Of a DNA stretch of 64,000 nt, positions 22,246 through 32,291 are shown in pieces; within the stretch, counting starts at the first letter, position 1; every line of letters begins with the position of its first letter. Source of the stretch: Rhipicephalus microplus (taxonomy: Eukaryota; Arthropoda; Arachnida; Ixodida; Ixodidae); contig NW_027464604.1 in assembly GCF_043290135.1 (NCBI RefSeq), forward strand, positions 875,501-939,500, given 5' to 3'. The notes beneath the pieces were generated by a model. That model saw nothing but the letters and a program-made list of their open reading frames with translations, did not search any database and was not told the origin of the DNA. A program made the translations under genes and the position numbers.

Positions 22246-22608
22246 GTATACTATTGCATTCCATGCGTTTGATTGAGCTTGATTGTGTGCTGATATCAAT
22301 ACTCCTTTTGTTATCTTATGCCTCTGTCTATTAAAAAAAAAAAATAAAAAAAAATAGCACAGTAACTATGTGGACGTACGAATGCGAAAGACTTTGTATT
22401 CCTAACGCATTGTATATCAAATGTGTAACGATTTTTTTTATATTTTTGTTTACTGCCAATGAACTACTATTATGCCATGTAATATGATGTTGTAACATGT
22501 TACGGGTACCGGGGCCCCTGTCAGGCGTTGTTCGCCTTTAGCTCCTGTACCTTTCTTGAAGTTGTCAAGATCAAATAAATCTTATTCTTAAATCTTATTC
22601 TTATTGAC

Positions 22609-24090
22609 AAATTAAAACTTTCATCATTAGCTGGCGTAGACAATATTAACTCTAAATTGTTAAAAATACTAAAGAAATTATTGCAGTGTACTTTTCGATG
22701 ATGTTCTCATTGTCACTCGAAACAGGAATTTTGCCAGACGACTGGAAGGAGGGAAAGGTCATTCCAGTCCACAAATCAGGTAACAGACAGTCCCCCCTAA
22801 ATTATCGACCCATCTTTCTAACAAGCGTCCCCTGCAAAATCATGGAACATGTCATATATTCACACATCATGAACTTTCTTGACACCAACAATTTTTTTCA
22901 TTCTTCCCAGCACGGATATTGTAAATCAGTATCCTGTGAAACCCAACTTGCTATATTTATTTATGATATACACTCTTCTCTCGACCGTCACTTTCAGACC
23001 AGTGCAATCTTTCTCGACTTCGCAAAAGCCTTTGATAAGGTACCGCACAAACGTCTACTGTTAAAACTTTCCCAGCTGAACCTGCACGCCAACATTCTTG
23101 CATGGATCACACAATTTCTTACTAACCGCTCTCAGTTCGTCTTCATTAAAAATACCCGTTCTAGCTCCCTCCCAGTAACAACCGGCGTCCCCCCAAGGAT
23201 CTGTACTCGCACCCCTCTTGTTCCTAATATATATTAATGATCTTCCTGTTCATGTATCTTCCCATATCCGTTTATTTGCCGACGACTGGGTCATCTATCG
23301 CACAGTTACTAACATTTCTGATCAACCTACACTCCAACAGGATCTGGATCTCGTGCAACAGTGGTGTGATCTTTGGTTGATGAAGCTTAACCCCTCTAAA
23401 TGAAACCTCGTCTCATTTAAACGCCAGCGTAATCCTTTATCATTCTCATAACTAATCTCTAATTCCGCTATCGAACAAGTCCAGTCATATAAATACCTAG
23501 GCGGCACCTTAACATCTGACCTCTCCGGGAACACACACATCAACAACATCATATCATCCGCGAACAGATCCCTCGGTTTCCTAAAGCGTCATTTGCGTCA
23601 CGCACCACTAGACATAAAACTTCTGGCTTACAAATCGCTCATCAGACCTAAACTAGAATATGCAGCGCCCATCTGGAGCCCGCACCAGATATACCTAATA
23701 AACGAAATAGAATCTGTACAAAATCGTGCCACTAGGTTCATTCACTCTTTATATTCATACGACATAAGCATATCATCCCTAAAACGTGACATTGATATTG
23801 CTAATCTTTCTGTGTGTCGCCGCATCGCCAGCCTCTGTTTGTTTCACAAGTTCTTTCACAGTTCCCTCAATCAAGCACCTTACATCCTCCCACCAACGCG
23901 CATATCTCACCGAACAACCCACCCTTATTCAATCGCACGCGCACGCACTCGCACTACTACTTTTGCTGCCTCATTTTTTCTTCGCACAGCAGTGGACTGG
24001 AATGGCCTTCCCCCGTGACATTGCAGCCATCACGTGTTCATCAACGTTTGCGCAAAACATAAATACATATTGTTTGTCAGAAGATCACCT
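22609..24090 (+). pseudogene. RT part of ORF2, 2A LINE, resumed after the nested LINE
   Basis: Continues from 19137. Segments: GILPDDWKEGKVIPVHKSG, PLNYRPIFLTS, FLDFAKAFDKVPH (motif A), FADDWVIYRT (C, at about 23272), then thumb and C-terminal parts to LPP near 24018. There is a frameshift near 23190-23215, a TGA at 23401-23403, and further shifts after 24018. It is broken. Confidence 0.85.
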
Positions 24091-25079
24091 TCTGTAACCT
24101 CCATTTGTTAACCCACCCCTTATGTAATACCCCCTCACCGGGGTCTTAGGTAAGGTAATAAAGTGAAAGTGAAGTGAAGTGAAGTGGAGCGCTTGTCAAA
24201 CTGTGGAAATACAAATAGAAGAATATGATCTTACCATACGCATGATCGCCGTTTCTTTCCTTTGGCCCCAAAAAGCACGTGGTACAGCTAAGCGTACTTA
24301 GAAACTCACAACTGGGGACGTAGCAGATGTTCAACATAAAAATTTTCTTGCTTGAAACAAATCACTCTAGTTGAACTTTGCTCAATTATTTTCTTTATAT
24401 GCCCCTCCAAACAAGTGCAAGCATGCAATTTCATTTCATTGTAACACCAAAATGCCTCAACACAAATAGTTTATTTAAGTTATGCTCGCAATGCCAAACA
24501 TGGTACAGAGGAGAGTGGTTAATACATTATATTATAGAATGTTATGCAAGATCAATTGAAAAGATTAATGGTTTGACATGTTAGCAACTGAGCGGAAAAG
24601 GTGGTTCTATAGGCGAGGTGTAAACTCGCAAAGGATCACGGGATGCACGCGGTCTGCACTGGCTTCCAATTTAATGGCTCTCCGTCCGTCTGCTGCATCC
24701 CTCCTTGGGTATCAATGTGCTCTTTTTCTTCATAGCAACCCAACGTGTATGCTGTAAATTTCTAGAGCACGTTAGCATAGCCGCACCTATGACTGACCAC
24801 GAAAAGAAAGAATCTGCTGTCGTGAAATATTTTCAAGTGGCAAACAGCAAACTGTACATGCTATCACAATTCTGCGTTTCTTCGGAATATAAGCGGTGTG
24901 GACTTGGCTTTCACGTCTTTCAACTATTTTACACTAGTATATTAATGCAGGGTGTCCACTAACGTGCTTACTTTTACGTGTTTCCATCTTTGGAGGTGCT
25001 CAGCTTCTTTTTTTTTTTTGGATTCGTAGTTGCAACGCAGCTCGTTTCAATGTTCATTGTGTGAAAGGGGTATCTATTA

Positions 25080-25568
25080 TTACTGAGAGAAGTGATTCTT
25101 AAAAAGAGAAAAGAAGAGAAAAGTGAACCCCGTTATTGTCTGCTTCAGTGAGCGACACCGCCACAGTAGCTCACGAGGGATGGGGGTGAGGAGGGATAAA
25201 AAAAGGATAGGAGTAAAGATGTAGGAAAGCCGAAGAAGGAGAAGAGAAGAAGAGACGTGAGGTGGTGAGCCAAAGCGAGCGACGACAAGATGAGGCGACA
25301 GAAGAGATAGGAAAGATGAAGCACGGTCACTGGAGTCCGAGGACGGGGCGCACCTGCGAGAGCTCCTTTCGGCGTCGGTGGATGGCGTAGAGCAAGTCCA
25401 GTAAGTCAGAGCTGCACTGTCGTCGGAGGTGGAAGGTCGTCGGCGGCAGGAGGTGACGTAGGGCGAGCCCAGTCGGCCAGAGCCACGCTGACGCCGGAGA
25501 TCGCAAGCGCGCAGAGCGCGCGAGCGCCCGACCGGTCGGCCCGAAATCCAGCAAGCGAGTGCCCCCAT
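25080..25568 (-). other. GC- and pyrimidine-rich segment of unknown nature
   Basis: On the minus strand a 162-codon frame runs through this segment, but its amino-acid make-up (Arg, Ser, Leu runs) follows the skewed base composition. The segment changes from GC-rich (25340-25568) to nearly pure pyrimidine on the minus strand (25080-25330). It could be a LINE 5' UTR or an LTR; no partner copy is in the window to test this. Confidence 0.3.
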
Positions 25569-26379
25569 TATTACTGAAACTACGCGTTCAACGGCAACGG
25601 CCTGGTATACTGTTCAATCGTTCGTTCGAGATGTCCTCGACTATAATACAGCACTCACAGAGCTTTAAAAAGCTAAATATGCTGGCGGCAACTTTTTTTT
25701 TTTGCAAAGTTGAGCTTGTTTAGCGTTTACGCATTGCATCGTGTCGGTAAACAAGCTGGCCAAGACGACACTCACTTCGTAGTCAGGCGACGTGCTTGTT
25801 ACGCGTAGTTACCTGTTCTGCTTAATGTGCACTGGATAAGGTATGAATAAACTGACTACTAAAGTAAATGCTTGGAAAAACACTTGAAACTACCAGCAAC
25901 ATATTGCATAGCTTAGCTATAAGTAGAATAGTATTTTATTCTCTACAAAACGTTACTGACATCATTTTCTCCTACTGGTACGAAGTCGTCGCCGTCAGAA
26001 CCACTGACTGATTGCATATACATCGCTGCAGTTGATGTCATTGACAAATGCTGTGTCTATAGATTCCGCAGTGTCACTGCTGGCCTGATGTCGTGCGGCT
26101 GCTGTGTCACGCATTTTTTCGTATCAGGATCAGAGCTGGCTGCAGGTTACGTGGCAGCCGTGCGTTTTAGCGTAAACGCCATGTGCTTGTAGTATATGCG
26201 TATATTGTGATTGTGGTTGTGGTGATGAAAAACTACACATTCAAATGTCTTTCGTGCTTCCGTCTTGATGCCTCAGTTCCTATTTTGTCATGCCAAAATG
26301 TTGACGGCACGTAGTCAACCTACTGTGAATTTTTGCTGGGAACGCCTGTACGTAAATACCAAATGGGTCAGACACACAA

Positions 26380-26573
26380 AACCATCGATGCAGAATTTGG
26401 GACAAATATCACCCACCTGATGTTAAGCATCCAAAGGCTATACCACCCACTGTGGCTGTCCTTATTACCACAAAGCCCACTTTGATATTTTATCTTCATT
26501 CCGAGGGAATCTAAACATCTTTTTTCTCTTTGGTGCTCGAACTCGAGCAACCAACAGCTGCACAATCAATCAT
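26380..26573 (-). pseudogene. THAP-type zinc finger remnant
   Basis: From the ATG at 26573 the minus strand reads MIDCAAVGCSSSS, the start of a THAP domain (Met, then Cys-x4-Cys). After a frame change near 26520 it reads FRFPRNEDKISKWAL, matching the conserved Pro and Trp of the domain, with a possible ICPKFCIDGF segment later. THAP domains bind DNA in transposases and in host factors. Stops and shifts mark it as dead. Confidence 0.5.
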
Positions 26574-26909
26574 GATTGAGTGAGCAATTGGGTGAGATTG
26601 GGCTTGCAGCCCAATCAAAAGAAAAGACGTATCTACAGCTCCAAAAAAACGCCGCCTGCGAAACGGGGTGCCACAGATATCTTGAACTGGAAGCCGATGC
26701 AGGCAGCGCCTCCCATGAGCCTTTGCGTGTTTATGCCTCACTTATTCAAATGCTCTTTTCGGCATGAATGAATGGAAGAAAAGGTTCGTGTGGCAACTTG
26801 GCACTTTGACTTTGATGTTGCCATCTATTTGCATTCAGGTGTAGCAAGTAATGTGACACTCCGACTTGCACATTTTTTTACTGGCTCTCCGTCCGTCTGC
26901 AGCGTCCCT

Positions 26910-27946
26910 GCATCGCACAAACCACAAGACTTTCGCCACTGCGGCCTCCCTCCAGCTGCTGCCGCTACAGCACACTTTTTACGTTTATGCTCCTTATTCT
27001 TAAAAACTACTTGGTCATCGACCTCCATGCTGTTTTGACACAATTACTAGCAACTATCCTGGCGTGTGACGCTATTGTATATGTTGTTAAACTAAAGAAA
27101 AAATGTCAAGAATGGGTGCCGACTTGCTGTTTTGCTTTCACTAAAATGCATATCGTAACAGAAAGGTGCATGCCAGTGAAGTGGATAAAAGACACCTTTC
27201 CTTTTCTAGTAACCAAGAGCAGATCAGAACAATCCATGCGCTATCAAAGAAAAATGTATTTTAAGAACTATTTTTGTTTGTTAGATACAATAATAATGAA
27301 CACGTGAAGTAATTGCAAGGAAAGTGTAGATGTTATCAGTAGCAATTACTGGTCGCAGCAAGTTGTCTTTTGACCACTTCACACTTGTATGATAATTGCA
27401 ACAAATAACATCTCCTTGGATGTTATTTGGCATTAGCGCCTGTCTCCACTAATTCATGCAGTATTGTATTGATGGCTTTTTTAATCAACCTAGGTTATAC
27501 CCACTATGGCTACATTAAACTGCTTCTGAAGACAGAAAAAATTTTCTTGCAATAATACTGAAAGAGGTCGAATATTTCACTGAAATCATTGCCCACAATT
27601 TTTTGGTCCAAGAAACTGATTGGTTTCTATATAGTGTCATTGCGAATAAACAAGCATGCCGCCGTATTTTCCACCTGCTTAGTTGCGCATGCGTGCGCGC
27701 TAATTTATGAACCTCCAAGATAAAGAAAACCCAACGTGCATCTGTTATTCGAACCACCGCGTTCAAGTCTGCTCGAGATGCTGCGTCTGCTATCCGTAGA
27801 GTCTCAACAGTACAACTGTGTTAAGAGTGGCGAAAACATAAGCTCGCTTGCTTATGGGTTACTGTACTGGCTGAGGCCAGTACAGTAGCGACAGCAGCCG
27901 GAGGGAGGTCACAGTGGCAAAAGTCTTATGGCTTTGTTCGGTGCAG
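26910..27946. repeat. Inverted pair of about 65 bp (26910-26972, 27882-27946)
   Basis: The reverse complement of 27882-27946 aligns with 26910-26972 at about 80% by eye (shared CCTCCCTCC, GCTGCTG, CGCTAC). The spacer is about 900 bp. It may be two copies of one repeat in opposite orientation or the arms of a fold-back element. Confidence 0.5.
27860..27887. other. Perfect 12-bp hairpin
   Basis: TACTGTACTGGC, loop TGAG, then GCCAGTACAGTA. It borders the right arm of the inverted pair. Confidence 0.7.
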
Positions 27947-28745
27947 AAAACAAGTCAACTAGGCAGTTCATGGTTGTAACGTCATATTAAGACAGAGTAA
28001 AGACGGAAGAAGCTGACCAACATGAGCACTGTCTTTCATGTGTTTAATATTTGCGCTCTTTCAAAATGAATCCAATGCAACTACCCCAACTCTCGCTTTT
28101 GCTGCAGTTTATGCAACCACAGGCCGCTCTTATTTCTGTGCAAAAAAGCAAAACCAAAAAAGCAAAGGCAATGGGTGATCCTGCACGCGAACGCATGCGA
28201 TATCGTTTTAAAATGCAGTGATAAATTTGCGGTAGTTTGCAGGAACCGATCGATATGGGGGGACATGCGTCAAAGAACAAAAAAGGTACGTCGTCTGGCT
28301 ATTTAAAGTCCGTGTTTTGGCAGCTCACATTCTTCCGCATTGAAAACGCAGGCCTTGGTCACTAATGCAACGTGAAAGCAGCCAAACGTCATTCATAAAA
28401 TTCAAGGACTGCGGTAGCCGTGAAAGCAATGGATATTCGCCTTAGCACGTTGATCCCGCAAGTTCGTGCATGATGCAGCGGCGTTTTACTCACCTTCTGA
28501 CTACCATGCAGTAGGCGAAGTGTCGCGCATCAAATATTGACACTCGATGTTCCGGATGGTGCTAAATGTGTTCGCCACTTACTTATCCACATAAATCTCA
28601 TGTAGAACAGCACTGAAGCTTGGACGTTTCACGCACGCCTTGCAGCCAAAAAGGTAAACAGAAAGTCGCCTTGACACCTGCTACAGGAAGCAGGTGGCGC
28701 TTTGCGCAGTTTAGTGGCGCAGACTCCAACTTTCCCATGTAACAT

Positions 28746-28784
28746 CCCAGACCCCCCAAATACAATGTATTTGGGGGGTCTGGG
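28746..28784. other. Perfect 18-bp hairpin with 3-nt loop
   Basis: Arms 28746-28763 and 28767-28784 are perfect reverse complements (CCCAGACCCCCCAAATAC) with loop AAT. It lies immediately before the first LINE-K copy. It is too short for a typical animal microRNA precursor without flanking pairing. It may be a LINE 5' structure or a small palindromic insertion. Confidence 0.85.
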
Positions 28785-28837
28785 TCTGTAAGGGAGCTGG
28801 TGCGCCATCACCTCGTGATGTCCATGAGGGTACGCGA

Positions 28838-29580
28838 ATGAGGCGTAGGCGCCCTCCCAGAAGACGCAAGCATACACCTGGAGTCAATGTAGGCTACCTC
28901 AACCTACATGGTGCGAGAAGGATGTCAAAATGGGAGGAACTCTTTCAGACTATCCAGGCAGAAGACTTCACCTTATTTGCTGTAGCCGAAACACATCTCC
29001 GAGACCTTGAGGAGCCACCTCCAAACGCTGAATAGCATTGAGAGGGCTACAACAGAACGGTGGGATCCCGCAAAGGAGGAGGCGTGGGAATGCTGTGGCG
29101 CAGCATTACCACTTGGACCAGGCTGCAGTGTCCCTGCAATGAACACATGTGGATTTCTTGTGAACTTCTACGTATGCCGGTGCTTGTTGGGGTGGTGTAC
29201 CTCAGCGTCGCACGCGCTGAAGATACTGGGAACTGCCGCACTATCGAATGTATTAAAAAAGATGTGATCCGATAGGACAAATGAAAGCAAGTACTCCTGA
29301 TGTGGGTTCTAATGGACATATTCAACCTCTTGATGGGTACCAGGATGTCAACGGATTCCTTCTAGTACAATTGGCAGAAGCATTGGCATTCGAAGTGACC
29401 AATCTCTGCTGACGCGACGGCGAGGGTATGGTCACGTGGTGTGCGCGCAACAGTCAGTCATGTATTGACTATGCCCTTGTGTCATGCAGACTGACAATGC
29501 ACATCGCCCGAGTACATGTTGATGAGGCAAGCCAATACAGTGTGGGGAGTGACCACAACAGGATAAAGCTGAATTTTGCA
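28838..29580 (+). pseudogene. LINE-K copy 1 endonuclease domain
   Basis: GVNVGYLNLHGARRMSKWEEL, AETHLRDLE, and after a frameshift near 29030 RKGGGVGMLWRS, matching the first half of an exonuclease-endonuclease-phosphatase fold. Later parts are in yet other frames (IDYALVSCRLTMHI near 29470). It is broken many times. Confidence 0.75.
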
Positions 29581-30126
29581 GTTCTCACCCTATCATAGAG
29601 CCCAGTGCCAACACTGCAGCCCAGCAAGCTGGCTCTTACCAGTAGAAGCCTATGACACAATGGCTGAGGCATTTGAGGCGAGCGATATACACAATAATAC
29701 AAATGGCCCAGTCACGTATGATGCACTCATCAAAGAACTCAAAGACATAATGAGCAGGCATGAGATTCGTGTAAACTCTCGCAAAGATGTTCAGTGTAAA
29801 CCCTGGTGGGACACCGAGGTGAAAGACGCGTTGAAAGCCCGACAGCAGCAAATCGAGAGCACCGGAGCGCCATTCAGAACTTCCCAGCTGAAGATTGCGA
29901 GCAGGCGTGGCACAAGTACCTGGGGCTGAAGTGGCACGTGCAACAACTATGCAACGCGAGATTGCGGAAAGCGACCACAAGAAAATCAAGGAGCTCACAA
30001 CACCAAGTCGTAGTAGAATGCAGAATTTTTAAAGATATGTATCAACATTGGACAGAAAAAGCCCCTCACGACCAACCCTCCGAGACGAGGTGATTGGAGA
30101 ACATTTCTCCGATGTCAAAAAGCAGG

Positions 30127-30268
30127 TAACTGAGTAATTTGGGTGCACGTTAAAGGCCCCAGGTGGTCTAAATTTCCGGAGCCCTCCACTACGGCGTCTC
30201 TCATAATTATATGGTAAATTTGCTACGTTAAACTCCACATATCAATCAATCAATTCGATAACTGAGTA
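30127..30268. repeat. 10-bp target-site duplication around the SINE
   Basis: TAACTGAGTA at 30127-30136 and 30259-30268 brackets the SINE at 30137-30258 in LINE-K copy 1. Confidence 0.8.
30137..30258 (+). mobile_element. tRNA-derived tick SINE, 5'-truncated
   Basis: Starts within the conserved TTGGGTGCACGTTAAAG and runs through GGAGCCCTCCACTACGG to a CAATCAATCAAT tail. It is the shortest of the four copies, lacking the tRNA head and the first part of the body. Confidence 0.9.
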
Positions 30269-32020
30269 CATCCAGAACGTTTTCGGAGCCCCGGCTTCGG
30301 TCACAGCCGCAGAGACCGAAGTTCATATACCACCAGCCTCAGGGAATGCACAGGAGACAGACCATGAATGGAAAGTCGCGCGAGTAGCGCTAGAACGTGC
30401 CCTAGCGCGAGAAGCATCACAGGCGGCAGCACATGGACTGGATGATATACCCGCATGTTGGGTAAAGCGCCTGGAAAAGATAGCGAGGGAACATCTTGCT
30501 TCTATCTTCACGGGTGCTATTATAGACGGAAAGCCCTTCCCCGAAGACTGGTTGCGAAGCCGCGTATGTCTAGTCCCCCCAAAAAAAGAAACTGACAGCA
30601 GTTTCCTCAGTAGCTACAGGCCCATAGCTGTGACTAGTGGGCTATACAGGCTATTTGCACAAGTAGTTAAAGCACGGATGAGTAGATGGGCTGAAAGTAG
30701 CGGACACCTCCAAAACTCCAAAATGGCTTCCACACAGACGGACGCCTGGAGGACAATCTTTTCGTGGTTACCCAATGCATTGAGTTGCGCGTAAACAATC
30801 CCGCCATCTACTCTCATGCTTCCTAGATGTTTCGAAGGCGCACGACCGTGTTCCACACGACCTAATGCTACAGCGCATGACCCAGCTGGACATGCCAGAA
30901 AAATGAATAGACCTTCTGCGTCTTTATGCCGATTGCTCTGAGGTGGCACGCTGAGCAGATACGGCATCTTAGCCAGAGACGGTCAACAGAAAACTCAAGC
31001 AGTGGTGCCCACTTTCGCCACTGCTCTACATGCTATATGCATCAGGTTTAGAAAGTGCGCTCATCCAGACAAATATCGGTTTCCAGATGAAATTCCTGTT
31101 GGAAGGGCAGCCGAAAGTATGTACACTGCCAGGGCTGGTTTTTGCAGATGATATTGTTCTTATTGCAGAAGACCGACATTAGCTACAACAGCTGGTGATA
31201 ATATCAGCTCTCCATTTGGCAGACCTAGGCCTTCGGTTGAACCCTCGGAAGCCGGCTGTTGTCCAATTTTCTGGAGATGTGGACACAAACCTCCCGTTAG
31301 AACTTCCTAATGAAGACATGTTGCCTTTCTCAACAGAATACTGGTATCTGGAGGTGACGATAGGCACGGAAAAAGACACATTCTTGGGGCACGAGGATCG
31401 ATTGCGGCTGACCTCCCAGCATTCGAGCTGCATTCTGCGCCGGAGAAGCCTCCGGGGCTGCAACAGATATGTATTGGTGCGAGGTCTGTGGAAATAGATC
31501 CATGTACCATGTCCGACCTTTGCAAACGCCTGTCCAGCAAGACCGGTGAGTAGCTGGAGCGAGGCCAAAGGGAGGTGGGCGTCTTGGCGTTGGGCTGCCA
31601 TGGAAGGGTTGCAGTGGAGGCCATCCAGGGGGACATGGGTTGGTCTACGTACGAGGCGCGGGAAGCCACGGCCAAGATCAATTATGAAGGATGCCTACGC
31701 TTCATGAACGATCAGCGGTGGGCTCGTCGTATGTTCCGCTACCTGCACTTCGTGGGACTCAGGGCACAGTGGTCGAACAGAGTCTACTCTCTTCAACGCA
31801 AATACGACATGTTAGACCTCTCAACAATCGAGACCACGGAGCACAAGTTTTCCGCCGCAGTCCGGAGACGGACACGCAAAGTGGAGAATGCGCTATGGGA
31901 AACATCGATGCAGCAGAAGAGTACACTTCAGCTGTATCGTGTATGATAATAGTGGTGGAAGTGGACTACTGTTCGAAGCGCGCGTGGGAGCGCTTCGCAC
32001 GCTCACATACCGTAGCCACT
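30269..32020 (+). pseudogene. LINE-K copy 1 reverse transcriptase and downstream region
   Basis: SSYRPIAVTSGLYRLF (30609 on), FADDIVLIAE (31140 on, catalytic Asp pair), LADLGLRLNPRK, GCNRYVLVRGLWK and ALGCHGRVAVEAIQGDMGW. Stops (for example TAG soon after the FADD box) and frameshifts occur throughout. The frame FEARVGALRTLTYRSHFDP is cut by the CR1-like LINE at 32028 and continues at 35775. Confidence 0.8.
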
Positions 32021-32291
32021 TCGACCCAAACATTTCATTTCATTTCATTTATTTACTCTCAAGGCCGAAGCATTACAGAGAGGAGCGGGTATACATCGTA
32101 CAGAAAATCAGGAAATACAGCAAATCAAAATTATATGCGCACAATGGCGGTCTGAAAACCATAAAAGAAAAGAAAGACTGCGTGATGTGAAGAAGAGGCA
32201 GGGTGGTTGTAACAACAATGTTCAACATGGTTGCGTCTTTGAATGACACGCGCACACAAAAAACTAACAAGAGAAAACACAGCGTGGCGAA

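Larger units (their letters stand above)
19138..22602 (+). mobile_element. CR1-like LINE inserted in the 2A LINE
   Basis: Truncated at its 5' end within the first codons of ORF2, so ORF1 and promoter are missing. ORF2 is otherwise open for over 940 codons. The 3' UTR holds a long TG/TA microsatellite and ends in CTTATTCTTA-type repeats (22580-22602), the short-repeat 3' end usual for CR1-like elements. It inserted after the 2A LINE and therefore postdates it. Confidence 0.9.
19132..22608. repeat. 6-bp duplication ATTGAC around the nested LINE
   Basis: ATTGAC at 19132-19137 and 22603-22608. Removing everything between one copy and the other restores the reading frame of the outer LINE, which supports the boundaries better than the short duplication alone. 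Confidence 0.8.
16045..24186 (+). mobile_element. CR1-like LINE with 2A-type motif, split by two later insertions
   Basis: Pieces: 16045-18822 (5' units, ORF1, endonuclease), 19010-19137 and 22609-24186 (RT and 3' tail). The SINE at 18823-18995 and the LINE at 19138-22602 are inside it. Its reading frame resumes exactly across the second gap (left SSLID, right KLKLSS). The 3' end is a GTGAA-type repeat (24160-24186). Several stops and frameshifts mean the copy is dead. Confidence 0.87.
24187..28745. other. Long non-coding stretch
   Basis: No complete gene. Items listed separately: pyrimidine-rich segment 25080-25568, THAP remnant 26380-26573, inverted repeat 26910-26972 / 27882-27946 and a hairpin at 27860-27887. 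A short phrase GGCTCTCCGTCCGTCTGC recurs at 24676 and 26883, so dispersed repeat copies are likely. Confidence 0.45.

Noticed and set aside
21892..22334. Several 90-135 codon frames on both strands over the TG/TA tract
   Set aside because: Microsatellite by-product; residues alternate Tyr/Val/Cys or Ile/His/Thr with no other signal.
25080..25568. 162-codon minus-strand frame as a gene
   Set aside because: Residue bias follows base composition, no family resemblance, and overlapping frames are equally open.
28746..28784. Bacterial-type terminator hairpin
   Set aside because: Eukaryotic context and no U-run after the stem; kept only as a structural finding.
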